From Tetragenococcus sp041859945 (GTDB lineage: Bacteria > Bacillota > Bacilli > Lactobacillales > Enterococcaceae), in NCBI GenBank assembly GCA_041859945.1, contig JBFLGC010000004.1, forward strand, positions 1 to 64,000: DNA of 64,000 nt, in the 5' to 3' direction. Positions within the stretch are counted from its first letter, which is position 1; the number at the start of each line of letters is the position of its first letter. Of the stretch, positions 7,499 to 15,946 are shown piece by piece. The translations under genes and the position numbers were made by a program. The notes below the pieces were generated by a model, which saw nothing but the letters and a program-made list of their open reading frames with translations, was not told where the DNA came from and searched no databases.

Positions 7499-8408
7499 AT
7501 TTTGTTAAATAGTAAGTGTTGATCAAGATGTTTTGGTCATGGTTACCAAAACCTTTGCCAAATAAAGTCATGCCGCCCTTATTTTTGGCGTCTTCTTCTA
7601 CTTCGAAACGTAACTTCATCAGTGGATGGTCGTGCAAGTGCAAGTCGTCGACCGTGATATCAGAATAGTGCTCACCATCGATGCCCGTGTCCAACTTATT
7701 GATGCGCACGTGTTTCAATAGACCGTATTGACTAAAACGATCGTTCCACCAACCGGGAGTATAACGCCCGCGCGTATCTGAAAAATTGCCCGGTACGGTG
7801 TAGGTAGCAACTTTTAGATCATTGACAAAAATCGAAATATCACTCGGCCATTTATTATTGGAGATCGGGAATTCAGAGGCAACTTCAAAACTCAATTCTA
7901 GCATTTCAGGCTTTTCTTCTTCGCGTAGGAGGTTGGGAAATTTATATTCGACAAACCCTTCACTGAACCATAATAAAGCAGCATCGACGCGATTGGTGTC
8001 TAAAAAGTATTTAGGATCATCTGATTTGCCGACGATTTCTTTTTCAGTTGCCAAGCCGCAAGTTGGTTTGACCGAAAAATCCGTGAAGTGGCCGATCTTT
8101 AAGTCAGTCGCATGTAGTTGGAATTCGGGATAGACTTTTTCTGGGAAGGTGATGTGGATGTCATCGACTTTCAAATAAACCATTTTCTTATTGCGATCGG
8201 TGCCGATCCCACGTTCTGATCCTAGTAAGCCACAGTCTTCCATCTGTTGAACGTGTCGTGTAGTAATAGCCTTGCTGATTTGTAAAAATTCCGCAATTTC
8301 GCTGATACTCTTTTTTTGATTTCCTATAAAACGGATGATCTGTAGACGTGTTTCACTTGCTAAAGCTTGAAAGACCTTACCTGACTCCTTGCTTAGATCT
8401 AATTCCAT
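7497..8408 (-). CDS. ArsR-type regulator with large C-terminal domain
   Basis: The 303-residue protein begins with a winged helix of ArsR/SmtB type: ESGKVFQALASETRLQIIRFI (residues 8-28), recognition part SISEIAEFLQISKAITTRHV, and wing GLLGSERGIGTDRNKKMVYLKV. Classical ArsR proteins stop near residue 110. Here about 200 more residues follow, beta-rich with many Trp, Tyr and Gly (for example YTPGWWNDRF), which looks like a ligand-sensing sandwich. No Cys/His metal site is evident. It is divergent from a sugar ABC operon with GH2 and GH43 genes, so a sugar-responsive local regulator is the natural inference. The intergenic region holds AT-rich inverted repeats that could be its operators. Confidence 0.82.
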   Translation of the reverse strand: MELDLSKESGKVFQALASETRLQIIRFIGNQKKSISEIAEFLQISKAITTRHVQQMEDCGLLGSERGIGTDRNKKMVYLKVDDIHITFPEKVYPEFQLHATDLKIGHFTDFSVKPTCGLATEKEIVGKSDDPKYFLDTNRVDAALLWFSEGFVEYKFPNLLREEEKPEMLELSFEVASEFPISNNKWPSDISIFVNDLKVATYTVPGNFSDTRGRYTPGWWNDRFSQYGLLKHVRINKLDTGIDGEHYSDITVDDLHLHDHPLMKLRFEVEEDAKNKGGMTLFGKGFGNHDQNILINTYYLTK

Positions 8409-8426
8409 CTCTAGTCCCCCCTTTAA

Positions 8427-8622
8427 CTAATTAGTTTATTTATGAATGTTCGTTTCAATTATAACTTACTTATTTTTAACTGTAAAGTTGTTTTTGAATA
8501 AAAGCCTTAAAATAGTGTTGACATCGGTTACAGCACATGATAATTTGTGTATGTAAGAAAAACAAAATAAAAAGAATTACTAATAAGTTAAATATAAATA
8601 CGAATAATTAACTTTTTAGTAA
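8427..8622. promoter_or_regulatory. Divergent control region: promoter and AT-rich inverted repeats
   Basis: TTGACA (8518-8523), a 17-base spacer and TAATTT (8541-8546) form a good promoter for the plus-strand sugar operon. AACTAATTAGTT (8427-8438) is a perfect palindrome close to the regulator's start. TTACTAATAAGTTAA (8577-8591) and TTAACTTTTTAGTAA (8608-8622) form an inverted repeat matching at 14 of 15 positions in the leader of the sugar operon. All share an ACTAATnAGTT-like core, so they are candidate operators of the divergent ArsR-type protein. No clear cre site was seen. Confidence 0.62.
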
Positions 8623-8639
8623 ACACGGGGGTATTAGAA

Positions 8640-9929
8640 ATGCAGTTCAAGAAGTTTGCAAGTATGGTTTTGTTGACTGGCGCAAGCGTAGCATTATTAG
8701 CTGGTTGCGGAAATTCTTCAGGTACTTCAGATTCAGGAGACTCTTCTAAAGGAAGCAGTAGTAATGAAATCGTTTTTTGGAATCCATTTACGGGCCCGGA
8801 TGGTTCAAACATCAAGGCTATGGTCGATGAATACAATAAAACAAATCCTGAGTTCAAGGTGAAAAATGTTTCCATGAAAGAAGGAGACATGTACACAAAA
8901 ATCCCAACCGTTGTTAATTCAGGAAAGAACATTCCCGATTTGAACATTGTCCACGCAGAACGGATCAAACAGTACAAAGATAATGATATGTTGGAAAGTT
9001 ATGATGATATTTTAGCTGATTACCCAGAAATCAAGGCTGATAATTATGTGGCAGAAGCATGGAATATTGGAGATTTAGATGGTTCTCGTTATTCTATCCC
9101 ACTAGATATCCATACTTCAGGAACTTATTATAATAAAGAATTAGTTGAAAAATATGCACCTAATGCGTTAGATGACAACATTATTACCTATGATGAAATC
9201 AAGGAAGCCGGCGAAAAAGCCAAAGATGATGGGATTGCCGGTGTTGGTGTGACTTGGATGAAACCACTTTTGCTTTCATTATACAAACAAAATGGTGGCG
9301 AATTGTCAGAAGATGGTGTTGCACCAACGCTTGACAATGATGCAATGACGGATGCTATCCAATTATGGACCGATATGTATGCTGATGGGATCACAACGAA
9401 AGATGGGGAAGATCCTTATCAATTGTTTGTTGCCGGCAAAGTCATTTTCTATCCAGAAGGTATTTGGATGAGAAATGATGTCAACGAAGCTCAATTTGAA
9501 TGGGGCTTGACCAATGAACCACAAATTTCTGATGACCTGAGTCAAGCGGTCAACTGGTCTTCTTCTCACCAATTCGTGATGTTCAAGAATCCCGAACGTT
9601 CAGCTGAAAAAACCAAAGGGATCGCTGATTTCTTGGAATGGGTCCGTACGAATTCATTAGAATGGGCCAAAGCTGGCCAAAACCCTGCTACTTTAGATCT
9701 TTTGAACAATGAAGAATACACGAGTATGCCTCAAGCTGTCTTCATCAATGATCCTGAGGAACAAAAAACGTTGTCGATCTTTGACTATAAATACAATGGT
9801 TATGTTGCTGAATACATGGATGCCCATGCTTTAGATGTGATCTTTGGCAAAGCAGAAGTTTCTGATTTTGGACCTTCAATGCAAAAAGAAGTAGCCGATA
9901 AAGTCGCTAAAGACAAGTCGAATAATTAA
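8640..9929 (+). CDS. CUT1 sugar ABC importer, substrate-binding lipoprotein
   Basis: This 429-residue lipoprotein has signal peptide and lipobox LLAGC (Cys near residue 23), a Ser/Gly-rich linker, and the family 1 extracellular solute-binding fold starting EIVFWNPFTGPDGSNIKAMV. DIHTSGTYYNKEL and PEGIWMRNDV are family-typical. It should capture an oligosaccharide outside the cell and deliver it to the two permeases that follow. Given the neighbouring GH2 and GH43 genes, arabino- or xylo-oligosaccharides are a plausible but unproved cargo. Confidence 0.9.
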   Translation: MQFKKFASMVLLTGASVALLAGCGNSSGTSDSGDSSKGSSSNEIVFWNPFTGPDGSNIKAMVDEYNKTNPEFKVKNVSMKEGDMYTKIPTVVNSGKNIPDLNIVHAERIKQYKDNDMLESYDDILADYPEIKADNYVAEAWNIGDLDGSRYSIPLDIHTSGTYYNKELVEKYAPNALDDNIITYDEIKEAGEKAKDDGIAGVGVTWMKPLLLSLYKQNGGELSEDGVAPTLDNDAMTDAIQLWTDMYADGITTKDGEDPYQLFVAGKVIFYPEGIWMRNDVNEAQFEWGLTNEPQISDDLSQAVNWSSSHQFVMFKNPERSAEKTKGIADFLEWVRTNSLEWAKAGQNPATLDLLNNEEYTSMPQAVFINDPEEQKTLSIFDYKYNGYVAEYMDAHALDVIFGKAEVSDFGPSMQKEVADKVAKDKSNN

Positions 9930-9995
9930 GTCTATTAAGAAAAAGGGAGTCGTAACCAGGCTCCCTTTCTCAAAATAGAAAGGAGTGGGAACCAA

Positions 9996-10898
9996 ATGTC
10001 TTTATCAAAAAAAGAGAAAAAAGGAAATCGGGGACAAAGTAAAGCCTTACCTTGGCTGTTCATTGCCCCGCATTTGATTATTTTTGCTATATTTTTCTTG
10101 ATTCCCGTTGTTTTTGGGATCTATATCTCATTTACTGATTGGGATTTAGTATCAAGCCCTAATTTTGTTGGTTTGGCAAACTACAAAGAGATTTTCATGG
10201 ACAAAGATTCTATTTTTTATACACAATTACGTAATGGTCTGACAAATACGTTTAAATTTGTAATTTTTACTGTCCCGTTTTGTATCATTATTCCGTTATT
10301 ACTAGCGGTCGCACTAAATGCTAAACCAAAGTTGACGAAATTTTTTCAATCGTTGTTTTATTTACCTAGTTTATTTGCCATATCAGCGGTAGTTATTGTC
10401 TGGACCTTGATGTTCAACGTGAACTATGGTCCTATCAACAAATTACTTGGTACAACAACACCTTATACAAGCACCATGCCGTTTTCTTGGGTCACCTTGG
10501 TCGTTGTTACAGTTTGGTGGACGATCGGCGGAAACATGATCATTTACCAAGCTGCTTTGAATGGGATTCCGCAAGATTATTACGAAGCGGCTGATATCGA
10601 TGGTGCGACCGGTATCCAAAAATTTCTTAAGATCACTTTGCCATCAATCAAAGGACAAATTTTATATACTTTAGTCACAACCACGATTGCTCAGTTCAAC
10701 GTTTATGGACAACCTTTGATGTTAACAGGTGGTGGTCCTAATGATGGGACGAGGGTATTATTGATGTATATCCAACAAAATGCTTTTGGTTCTGGCCAAT
10801 CGATTGCAGGTATCGCATCGGCGATGGCAATTGTTTTAGGAATTTGTATCATGATCGTATCAGCTATTCAATTCAAGCTGTTAAGAACCAATGATTAA
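9996..10898 (+). CDS. CUT1 sugar ABC importer permease (MsmF/MalF-like)
   Basis: 300 residues with an N-terminal basic stretch and six predicted membrane helices. The coupling motif EAADIDGATGIQKFLKITLP (about residues 195-215) is the EAA loop of CUT1 permeases that contacts the ATPase. A GAAAGGAGTGGG site precedes the ATG. It pairs with the next permease. No ATPase gene is in this operon, so a shared MsmX-type ATPase is inferred. Confidence 0.92.
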   Translation: MSLSKKEKKGNRGQSKALPWLFIAPHLIIFAIFFLIPVVFGIYISFTDWDLVSSPNFVGLANYKEIFMDKDSIFYTQLRNGLTNTFKFVIFTVPFCIIIPLLLAVALNAKPKLTKFFQSLFYLPSLFAISAVVIVWTLMFNVNYGPINKLLGTTTPYTSTMPFSWVTLVVVTVWWTIGGNMIIYQAALNGIPQDYYEAADIDGATGIQKFLKITLPSIKGQILYTLVTTTIAQFNVYGQPLMLTGGGPNDGTRVLLMYIQQNAFGSGQSIAGIASAMAIVLGICIMIVSAIQFKLLRTND

Positions 10899-10910
10899 GG
10901 GGGAAGAATG

Positions 10911-11747
10911 ATGAAAAAAAGACAAACATCAAAAATCGTAGCTTTTGTTTTTCTGGCATTGATGGCTGTGATTTGGATCGTCCCCTTACTATATGGGATC
11001 TTTACATCCTTCAAATCACAATCTGAGCTTTTAACAGAAGGGGCGCGTTTACTACCGATAGATTGGGTGTTGACGAATTATCAAGAATTATTGGTCGATA
11101 ATACCAGTACACCTTTAGTCCATTGGTTCATGAATTCTTTATTTATAGCCACTATGAATACCTTACTTGTTCTATTTGTCGTTTCACTTTCGGCGTTTGC
11201 CTATAGTCGGCTCAATTTCAAAGGGAAAAATCAAATTTTTACCTTTCTACTAGCAACGATGATGTTTCCTGGTGTTGTCAACTTGATCCCGCTTTATAAG
11301 ATCGTGGACATGCTTGGTTGGGTTAACACGCCTTGGGCTATGATCGTCCCAGGAGCAGCGGGAGCCATGAATATTTTTCTTGTGAAGCAATTTATGGATG
11401 GTATCCCTAAAGATTATGACGAAGCAGCACAAATCGATGGCGCCAGTGAATTGACGATTTTCCGTAAAATAATTTTGCCACTTATCAAACCGATTTTGAC
11501 CGTTATTACCTTGTTTACCTTTACTGGTTCGTGGAATGACTTCTTGTGGCCATCTATTGTCTTCAATGATATCGAAAAAATGCCGATCACGTCTGGCTTG
11601 CAATTGCTACAGGGAATGTATCAATCGAAGCCGACACTACTTATGGCAGGTGCTTTGATCGCAATCGTGCCAACCTTTATCATTTATTTGTTTGCCCAAA
11701 AGTATTTCTTAGAATCGATGTCCTTAGCAGGTGGCGTGAAAGGTTGA
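10911..11747 (+). CDS. CUT1 sugar ABC importer permease (MsmG/MalG-like)
   Basis: About 278 residues with six membrane helices and the EAA loop DEAAQIDGASELTIFRKIILP. Two ATG codons are adjacent (10908 and 10911); the second has better spacing from the GGGGGAAGA site. It forms the heterodimeric channel with the preceding permease. The C-terminus (FLESMSLAGGVKG) is the typical end of MalG-like permeases. Confidence 0.92.
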   Translation: MKKRQTSKIVAFVFLALMAVIWIVPLLYGIFTSFKSQSELLTEGARLLPIDWVLTNYQELLVDNTSTPLVHWFMNSLFIATMNTLLVLFVVSLSAFAYSRLNFKGKNQIFTFLLATMMFPGVVNLIPLYKIVDMLGWVNTPWAMIVPGAAGAMNIFLVKQFMDGIPKDYDEAAQIDGASELTIFRKIILPLIKPILTVITLFTFTGSWNDFLWPSIVFNDIEKMPITSGLQLLQGMYQSKPTLLMAGALIAIVPTFIIYLFAQKYFLESMSLAGGVKG

Positions 11748-11753
11748 TGATTT

Positions 11754-12146
11754 ATGAGTAGAAAACAAGAACGTTTATTGATCAAAATCATGGGTATTTG
11801 GCAAATCATCGATGGTTTGATCACCATTATTTATTATGGGATCTTCCAACGTGGACACGGACTACTAGGAGTAAGTCCGGCCGTTTATCCTAATGGGTAT
11901 ATGATGGTGATCACCGGATTTGGCGGTTTGTTGATGGCTTTGGGTATCATTAATTTACTTTTAAGTACCCGATATATCAAAGATGATCAAATTTATTGGA
12001 AAATCGGCTTTTTTCTACTTGTTCAATCGATTTTATCCTACATTGTTTTAGATGTGATTAGTGCTGTACTTGGTATGACAGCCGGAATCATTTTGTTAGC
12101 AAAAAATAGAAGTTTAAAAGTAAATCGAGAAAAGATTAGGAGTTAA
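11754..12146 (+). CDS. Small four-helix membrane protein of unknown function
   Basis: 130 residues with about four hydrophobic segments (starting IMGIWQIIDGLITIIYYGIF, and later VVLDVISAVLGMTAGIILLA), short basic ends and no catalytic motif I recognise. It starts six bases after the permease stop and ends four bases before the GH2 gene, so it belongs to the operon. An accessory role in the sugar importer or in the membrane is possible; the sequence gives no function. Confidence 0.72.
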   Translation: MSRKQERLLIKIMGIWQIIDGLITIIYYGIFQRGHGLLGVSPAVYPNGYMMVITGFGGLLMALGIINLLLSTRYIKDDQIYWKIGFFLLVQSILSYIVLDVISAVLGMTAGIILLAKNRSLKVNREKIRS

Positions 12147-12150
12147 CTGT

Positions 12151-13944
12151 ATGTTAAGAAACGAGTACCCGAGACCGCAATTAGAACGAAAAAAGTGGAC
12201 CAATTTGAATGGTCCTTGGCAATTTGCTTTTGATGATCAAAAGGAAGGAATCAAGGCGAGTTGGTTTACCAAATCGGAAGTCTTCAATCAAGAAATCAAT
12301 GTTCCTTTTGTTTATCAAAGTCAGGAAAGTGGCGTAAACGATCGAACACCACACGATGTGGTTTGGTATCGGCGCGAATTTGACGTGAGACCAGGAAAAC
12401 AAGAACGTGTCATTCTCCATTTTGGCGCGATCGACTATGAATCAGATATTTATCTAAATGGTCAACATGTGTGTCATCATATTGGCGGACACACTTCATT
12501 TGAAATAGATATTACGGCTTTTTTGAAAATTTCCGGCAAGCAAATCGTGACCGTTCGTGCCTATGATCCGCATTATGATGAAACGATCCCACGTGGTAAG
12601 CAGTTCTGGGAAGATGAATCAAGAGGAATCTGGTACACGAATTCGACAGGAATTTGGCAAACGGTATGGTTTGAAGTGGTCCCTTGCGAATATATCCAAG
12701 AATTGAAATTGACGCCGCGCTATGATGAAGGAAAAATCGAAATCGAAGCCCTTGTTAGTCAATTGGCCAAACAAAGCACCTTGGCTTATGCCATCAGCTT
12801 CAAAGGGGAAGCCATCGCTAGTGGTGTCGTTGATTTAGTTACAAATAAAGTGATTTTTGAAGTGGAATTATTGCAAGATCATATTTTCCGTCATAATTAT
12901 CATGGTGAAGGCTGGTCGTGGACGCCAGAAACGCCGAATTTATTTGATTTAGATCTCAGTCTTCAAGAAGCAGGGCAAGAAATCGATTGTGTGCATTCTT
13001 ATTTTGGCATGCGTAAGGTACATGCTGAAGAGGGTATGGTCTATTTGAACAATAAACCATATTATCAAAAATTGGTGCTCGACCAAGGCTATTGGCCAAC
13101 TGGATTACTCACGGCACCTAGCGATGAAGATTTTATAGCCGATATCAAACTGGCTAAGGCAATGGGCTTTAATGGTTGTCGGAAGCACCAAAAAATGGAA
13201 GATCCCCGTTTCCTTTATTGGGCCGATCAAATGGGCTTCATCGTTTGGGGCGAATGTGCGGCACCACCAGTTTATACCAATAGCTCGGTGGAACGCTTGA
13301 TGATCGAATGGACCGATGCAATCAAACGGGATTACAATCATCCTTCGATCCTTACCTGGGTACCGGTCAATGAAAGCTGGGGCGTTCCCAATATTTCCTT
13401 TGATCGACAACAACAACACTTTTCACAAGCCATTTTCCACTATATCCATTCCTTGGATACGACTCGTTTGGTCATTTCAAATGATGGTTGGGCCGCAACA
13501 GATACCGATATCGTTGCCATTCACAACTATGCGCATGGCCAAAAAGATGAAACGGCTGTGTATGATCATTATAAAGAGACCTTGGCGACAAGAGAAAGTT
13601 TATTGCATAACCGCTCGACGCCATGGCCTATTTTTGCCAAAGGGTTTTCTTATCGCGACCAACCAATCCTTTTGACGGAATTTGGTGGCATCGGCTTTGA
13701 TGTTTCTGGTCAACCGGGCTGGGGCTACACGTCGGTCACTTCAGCGGATGAATTTGTATCAGAATATGGTCGGGTCATGGCCGCAATCTATGCTTCAAAA
13801 GCCTTGTGGGGCTATTGCTATACGCAAATGACCGATGTGGAACAAGAAATCAATGGTTTGGTGACTTATGATAGACAGCCAAAGTGTGACTTGCGTAAAA
13901 TCAAAGCAATCAATGATGGCTTTCATATTCCTACCGTAGAATAA
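12151..13944 (+). CDS. Glycoside hydrolase family 2 enzyme
   Basis: The 597-residue protein has the GH2 order: N-terminal jelly-roll sugar-binding domain (LRNEYPRPQLERKKWTNLNG to about 180), an Ig-like domain to about 285, then a TIM barrel. The acid/base Glu lies in PVNESWG (about residue 409) and the nucleophile Glu in LLTEFGGIGF (about 510). There is no signal peptide, so it acts inside the cell on imported oligosaccharide. GH2 covers beta-galactosidases, beta-glucuronidases, beta-mannosidases and arabinosidases; its specificity is not evident. It is preceded by a TTAGGAG site. Confidence 0.9.
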   Translation: MLRNEYPRPQLERKKWTNLNGPWQFAFDDQKEGIKASWFTKSEVFNQEINVPFVYQSQESGVNDRTPHDVVWYRREFDVRPGKQERVILHFGAIDYESDIYLNGQHVCHHIGGHTSFEIDITAFLKISGKQIVTVRAYDPHYDETIPRGKQFWEDESRGIWYTNSTGIWQTVWFEVVPCEYIQELKLTPRYDEGKIEIEALVSQLAKQSTLAYAISFKGEAIASGVVDLVTNKVIFEVELLQDHIFRHNYHGEGWSWTPETPNLFDLDLSLQEAGQEIDCVHSYFGMRKVHAEEGMVYLNNKPYYQKLVLDQGYWPTGLLTAPSDEDFIADIKLAKAMGFNGCRKHQKMEDPRFLYWADQMGFIVWGECAAPPVYTNSSVERLMIEWTDAIKRDYNHPSILTWVPVNESWGVPNISFDRQQQHFSQAIFHYIHSLDTTRLVISNDGWAATDTDIVAIHNYAHGQKDETAVYDHYKETLATRESLLHNRSTPWPIFAKGFSYRDQPILLTEFGGIGFDVSGQPGWGYTSVTSADEFVSEYGRVMAAIYASKALWGYCYTQMTDVEQEINGLVTYDRQPKCDLRKIKAINDGFHIPTVE

Positions 13945-13959
13945 GTAGATAAACACTAA

Positions 13960-14066
13960 AAAGAGACATGTTTTAAAAGAATGAGTGCCGAAAATGAGGG
14001 TAAGGCAAAACTTTACTTCAGTAAGAACTTTCGTGGCCCCATTTTTCTTAACATGTCTCGTTTTTT
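13960..14066 (+). terminator. Long imperfect hairpin with U-tract, between GH2 and GH43 genes
   Basis: AGAGACATGTT (13962-13972) pairs with AACATGTCTCG (14050-14060), followed by TTTTTT. The arms continue inward as a weaker inverted repeat: AAAAGAATGAG and GCC-GAAA on the left match the complement of GCCACGAAA and AAAAATGGGG on the right. The structure is about 100 bases, far longer than an ordinary terminator, and may be a MITE-like hairpin used as a terminator. It would attenuate transcription into the two GH43 genes. Confidence 0.68.
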
Positions 14067-14083
14067 GATGAGGTGAAGAAAAA

Positions 14084-15934
14084 GTGAAAAAGAAGACGAA
14101 AGGTCTGATTGCTGGCACTGTATTGGCAGGAATCGCGATCGCTGTTGGAACAAGAGCTTTTATGCTACAAAGAGATCCTTACAATGCCAATTTTTTTAAG
14201 GCAAAAAACTGGGAACTTTACCAAGGCGAAGGCGATGCCAACTGGGAAAACGAGAAAGGAGTGTTGACAGTGGACGGTGGTTCAGGAAACAAGGCGATTT
14301 TTAAAAATGGCGACTATGCTGATTTTCAATTTGATACGGAGGTGACGATTGCAAGACCAGCACAAAAAGGTTATGCGACAAGTGAGGAAGGCGGAGTTTT
14401 GTTTCGCATCCAAAATCCCGAGGCGGGCGTCGATGGCTATGACGGCTATTACTTTGGTATCGATGTCGACAAACAACAAGTGATTTTAGGAAAATCCAGT
14501 ACAGAAGGCGAACCTTGGACAGAAATCGCCACGAAAAAAATCTATCTAGAATATGACAAACCTTATAAATTAACGGTCAAAGCAGCTGGCGAGCATATTC
14601 AAGGCTTTGTCAATGAAAAGGCGGACAGCTATCCGCAAATCGATGTGATCGATGAAGACTATACAAAAGGTCAGATCGGTGTACGTAATCGGTTGGCCAA
14701 CGTGACTTTTGAGAATATGGCGATAGCGCCTTTTAAAGAAGAGCAAAGCAAAGGGGCGACTTACACCAATTCTTTAGTCCCTGAAGCCGCTGATCCAGAT
14801 GTGCTCTATGATCATGGCACTTATTATCTCTATCCGACCACGGCTGGTCGCAATATCGGTGGTATCAAAGTCTATACATCGACAGATTTGGTCAACTGGA
14901 CCGACAAAGGTTTGGCGATGACGGCGGGTTCCGATAATTGGGGCACACAAGGCTTCTGGGCACCTGATCTGATCGAACGTGATGGCAAGTATTATATGTA
15001 TTATACGGCCAATGAACATCTTTGCGTGTCGATCGCCGCTTCGCCACTCGGACCATTTACGCAAAAAGAAGTGGCTCCATTACATGAAGATACTAAGGAA
15101 ATCGATGCCCATGCCTTTAAAGATGATGACGGTCAGTATTATTTGTACTTTGTTCGTTTTACCGGTGGCAATGTCATTTGGGGCGCTAAATTAAATGATG
15201 ATATGACCTCGATCGATGAAAGGACTGTCACGCAAATTGTGGCGCCCTCGCAAGCTTGGGAAAAAGATATTGCTGCTGTCAACGAAGGCCCTTATATGCT
15301 GAAAAAAGATGGCATTTATTATATGACTTATTCCGGTTCCCATTTCGAAAGCCCCATGTATGGTGCCGGTTATGCAACCAGTGCCGATCCATTAGGGCCG
15401 TTTGAAAAATATGCACAAAACCCGATCATGCAATCCAATTCGTTGGCACATGGCACCGGGCATCACGCAGTAGCTGAATCGCCGGATGGCAAAGAAATGT
15501 TTATGGTTTACCACCGGCATGAATCGATCTGGAACACCGATCCGCGCGAATTTGCTATCGACCGCATGCGCTTTACCACTAATGAGACCGGCGAAACGAT
15601 TTTGGAAGTTCATGGCCCAACAGTCACGCCACAGCCAGTTTCCTCAGGCGCCGTGGATGTAGATAACTTTATTGCTTTTGACCCAGCTGACTTGCCTGCG
15701 GTCAGCGTTAAAAAGAATACAGCGCCAAAAGACTGGCAATTGCCGGAAGAAGTGGGACTACTCACTTCGAAAAGTTTACCAGGTGAAAGTCAAAAAGTAG
15801 CTGTCGCTTGGCAATTGCCAGACACGATAGAAACGGGTGAAATCACCATTCAAGGGAAAGTTGTTTTACCAGAAACAGTCGAAAACTTAGGCGAATTAGC
15901 GCTGACACCAGAAATCAAAGTGACGATCCAATAG
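14084..15934 (+). CDS. Exported GH43 glycosidase with N-terminal lectin-like and C-terminal Ig-like parts
   Basis: The GTG start at 14084 follows GAGGTGAAG. Residues 1-27 form an N-terminal signal/anchor helix. Residues about 30-215 are a beta-sandwich like LamG or DUF1080 domains. Residues about 225-540 are a five-bladed GH43 propeller: candidate base Asp in EAADPDVLYD, pKa-setting Asp in KEIDAHAFKDD, and acid Glu in AVNEGPYML. The tail (about 550-616) resembles the Bacterial Ig-like 4 domain. There is no LPxTG motif, so cell association would be by the N-terminal helix. GH43 enzymes are mostly alpha-L-arabinofuranosidases and beta-xylosidases. A shared 18-mer with the pepA leader lies at 15808-15825. 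Confidence 0.87.
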   Translation: MKKKTKGLIAGTVLAGIAIAVGTRAFMLQRDPYNANFFKAKNWELYQGEGDANWENEKGVLTVDGGSGNKAIFKNGDYADFQFDTEVTIARPAQKGYATSEEGGVLFRIQNPEAGVDGYDGYYFGIDVDKQQVILGKSSTEGEPWTEIATKKIYLEYDKPYKLTVKAAGEHIQGFVNEKADSYPQIDVIDEDYTKGQIGVRNRLANVTFENMAIAPFKEEQSKGATYTNSLVPEAADPDVLYDHGTYYLYPTTAGRNIGGIKVYTSTDLVNWTDKGLAMTAGSDNWGTQGFWAPDLIERDGKYYMYYTANEHLCVSIAASPLGPFTQKEVAPLHEDTKEIDAHAFKDDDGQYYLYFVRFTGGNVIWGAKLNDDMTSIDERTVTQIVAPSQAWEKDIAAVNEGPYMLKKDGIYYMTYSGSHFESPMYGAGYATSADPLGPFEKYAQNPIMQSNSLAHGTGHHAVAESPDGKEMFMVYHRHESIWNTDPREFAIDRMRFTTNETGETILEVHGPTVTPQPVSSGAVDVDNFIAFDPADLPAVSVKKNTAPKDWQLPEEVGLLTSKSLPGESQKVAVAWQLPDTIETGEITIQGKVVLPETVENLGELALTPEIKVTIQ

Positions 15935-15946
15935 GAGGTCGATGGG

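Noticed and set aside
13795..14118. 107-codon minus-strand ORF over the long hairpin
   Set aside because: It overlaps the 3' end of the GH2 gene and the start of the GH43 gene in antisense and has no known domain.
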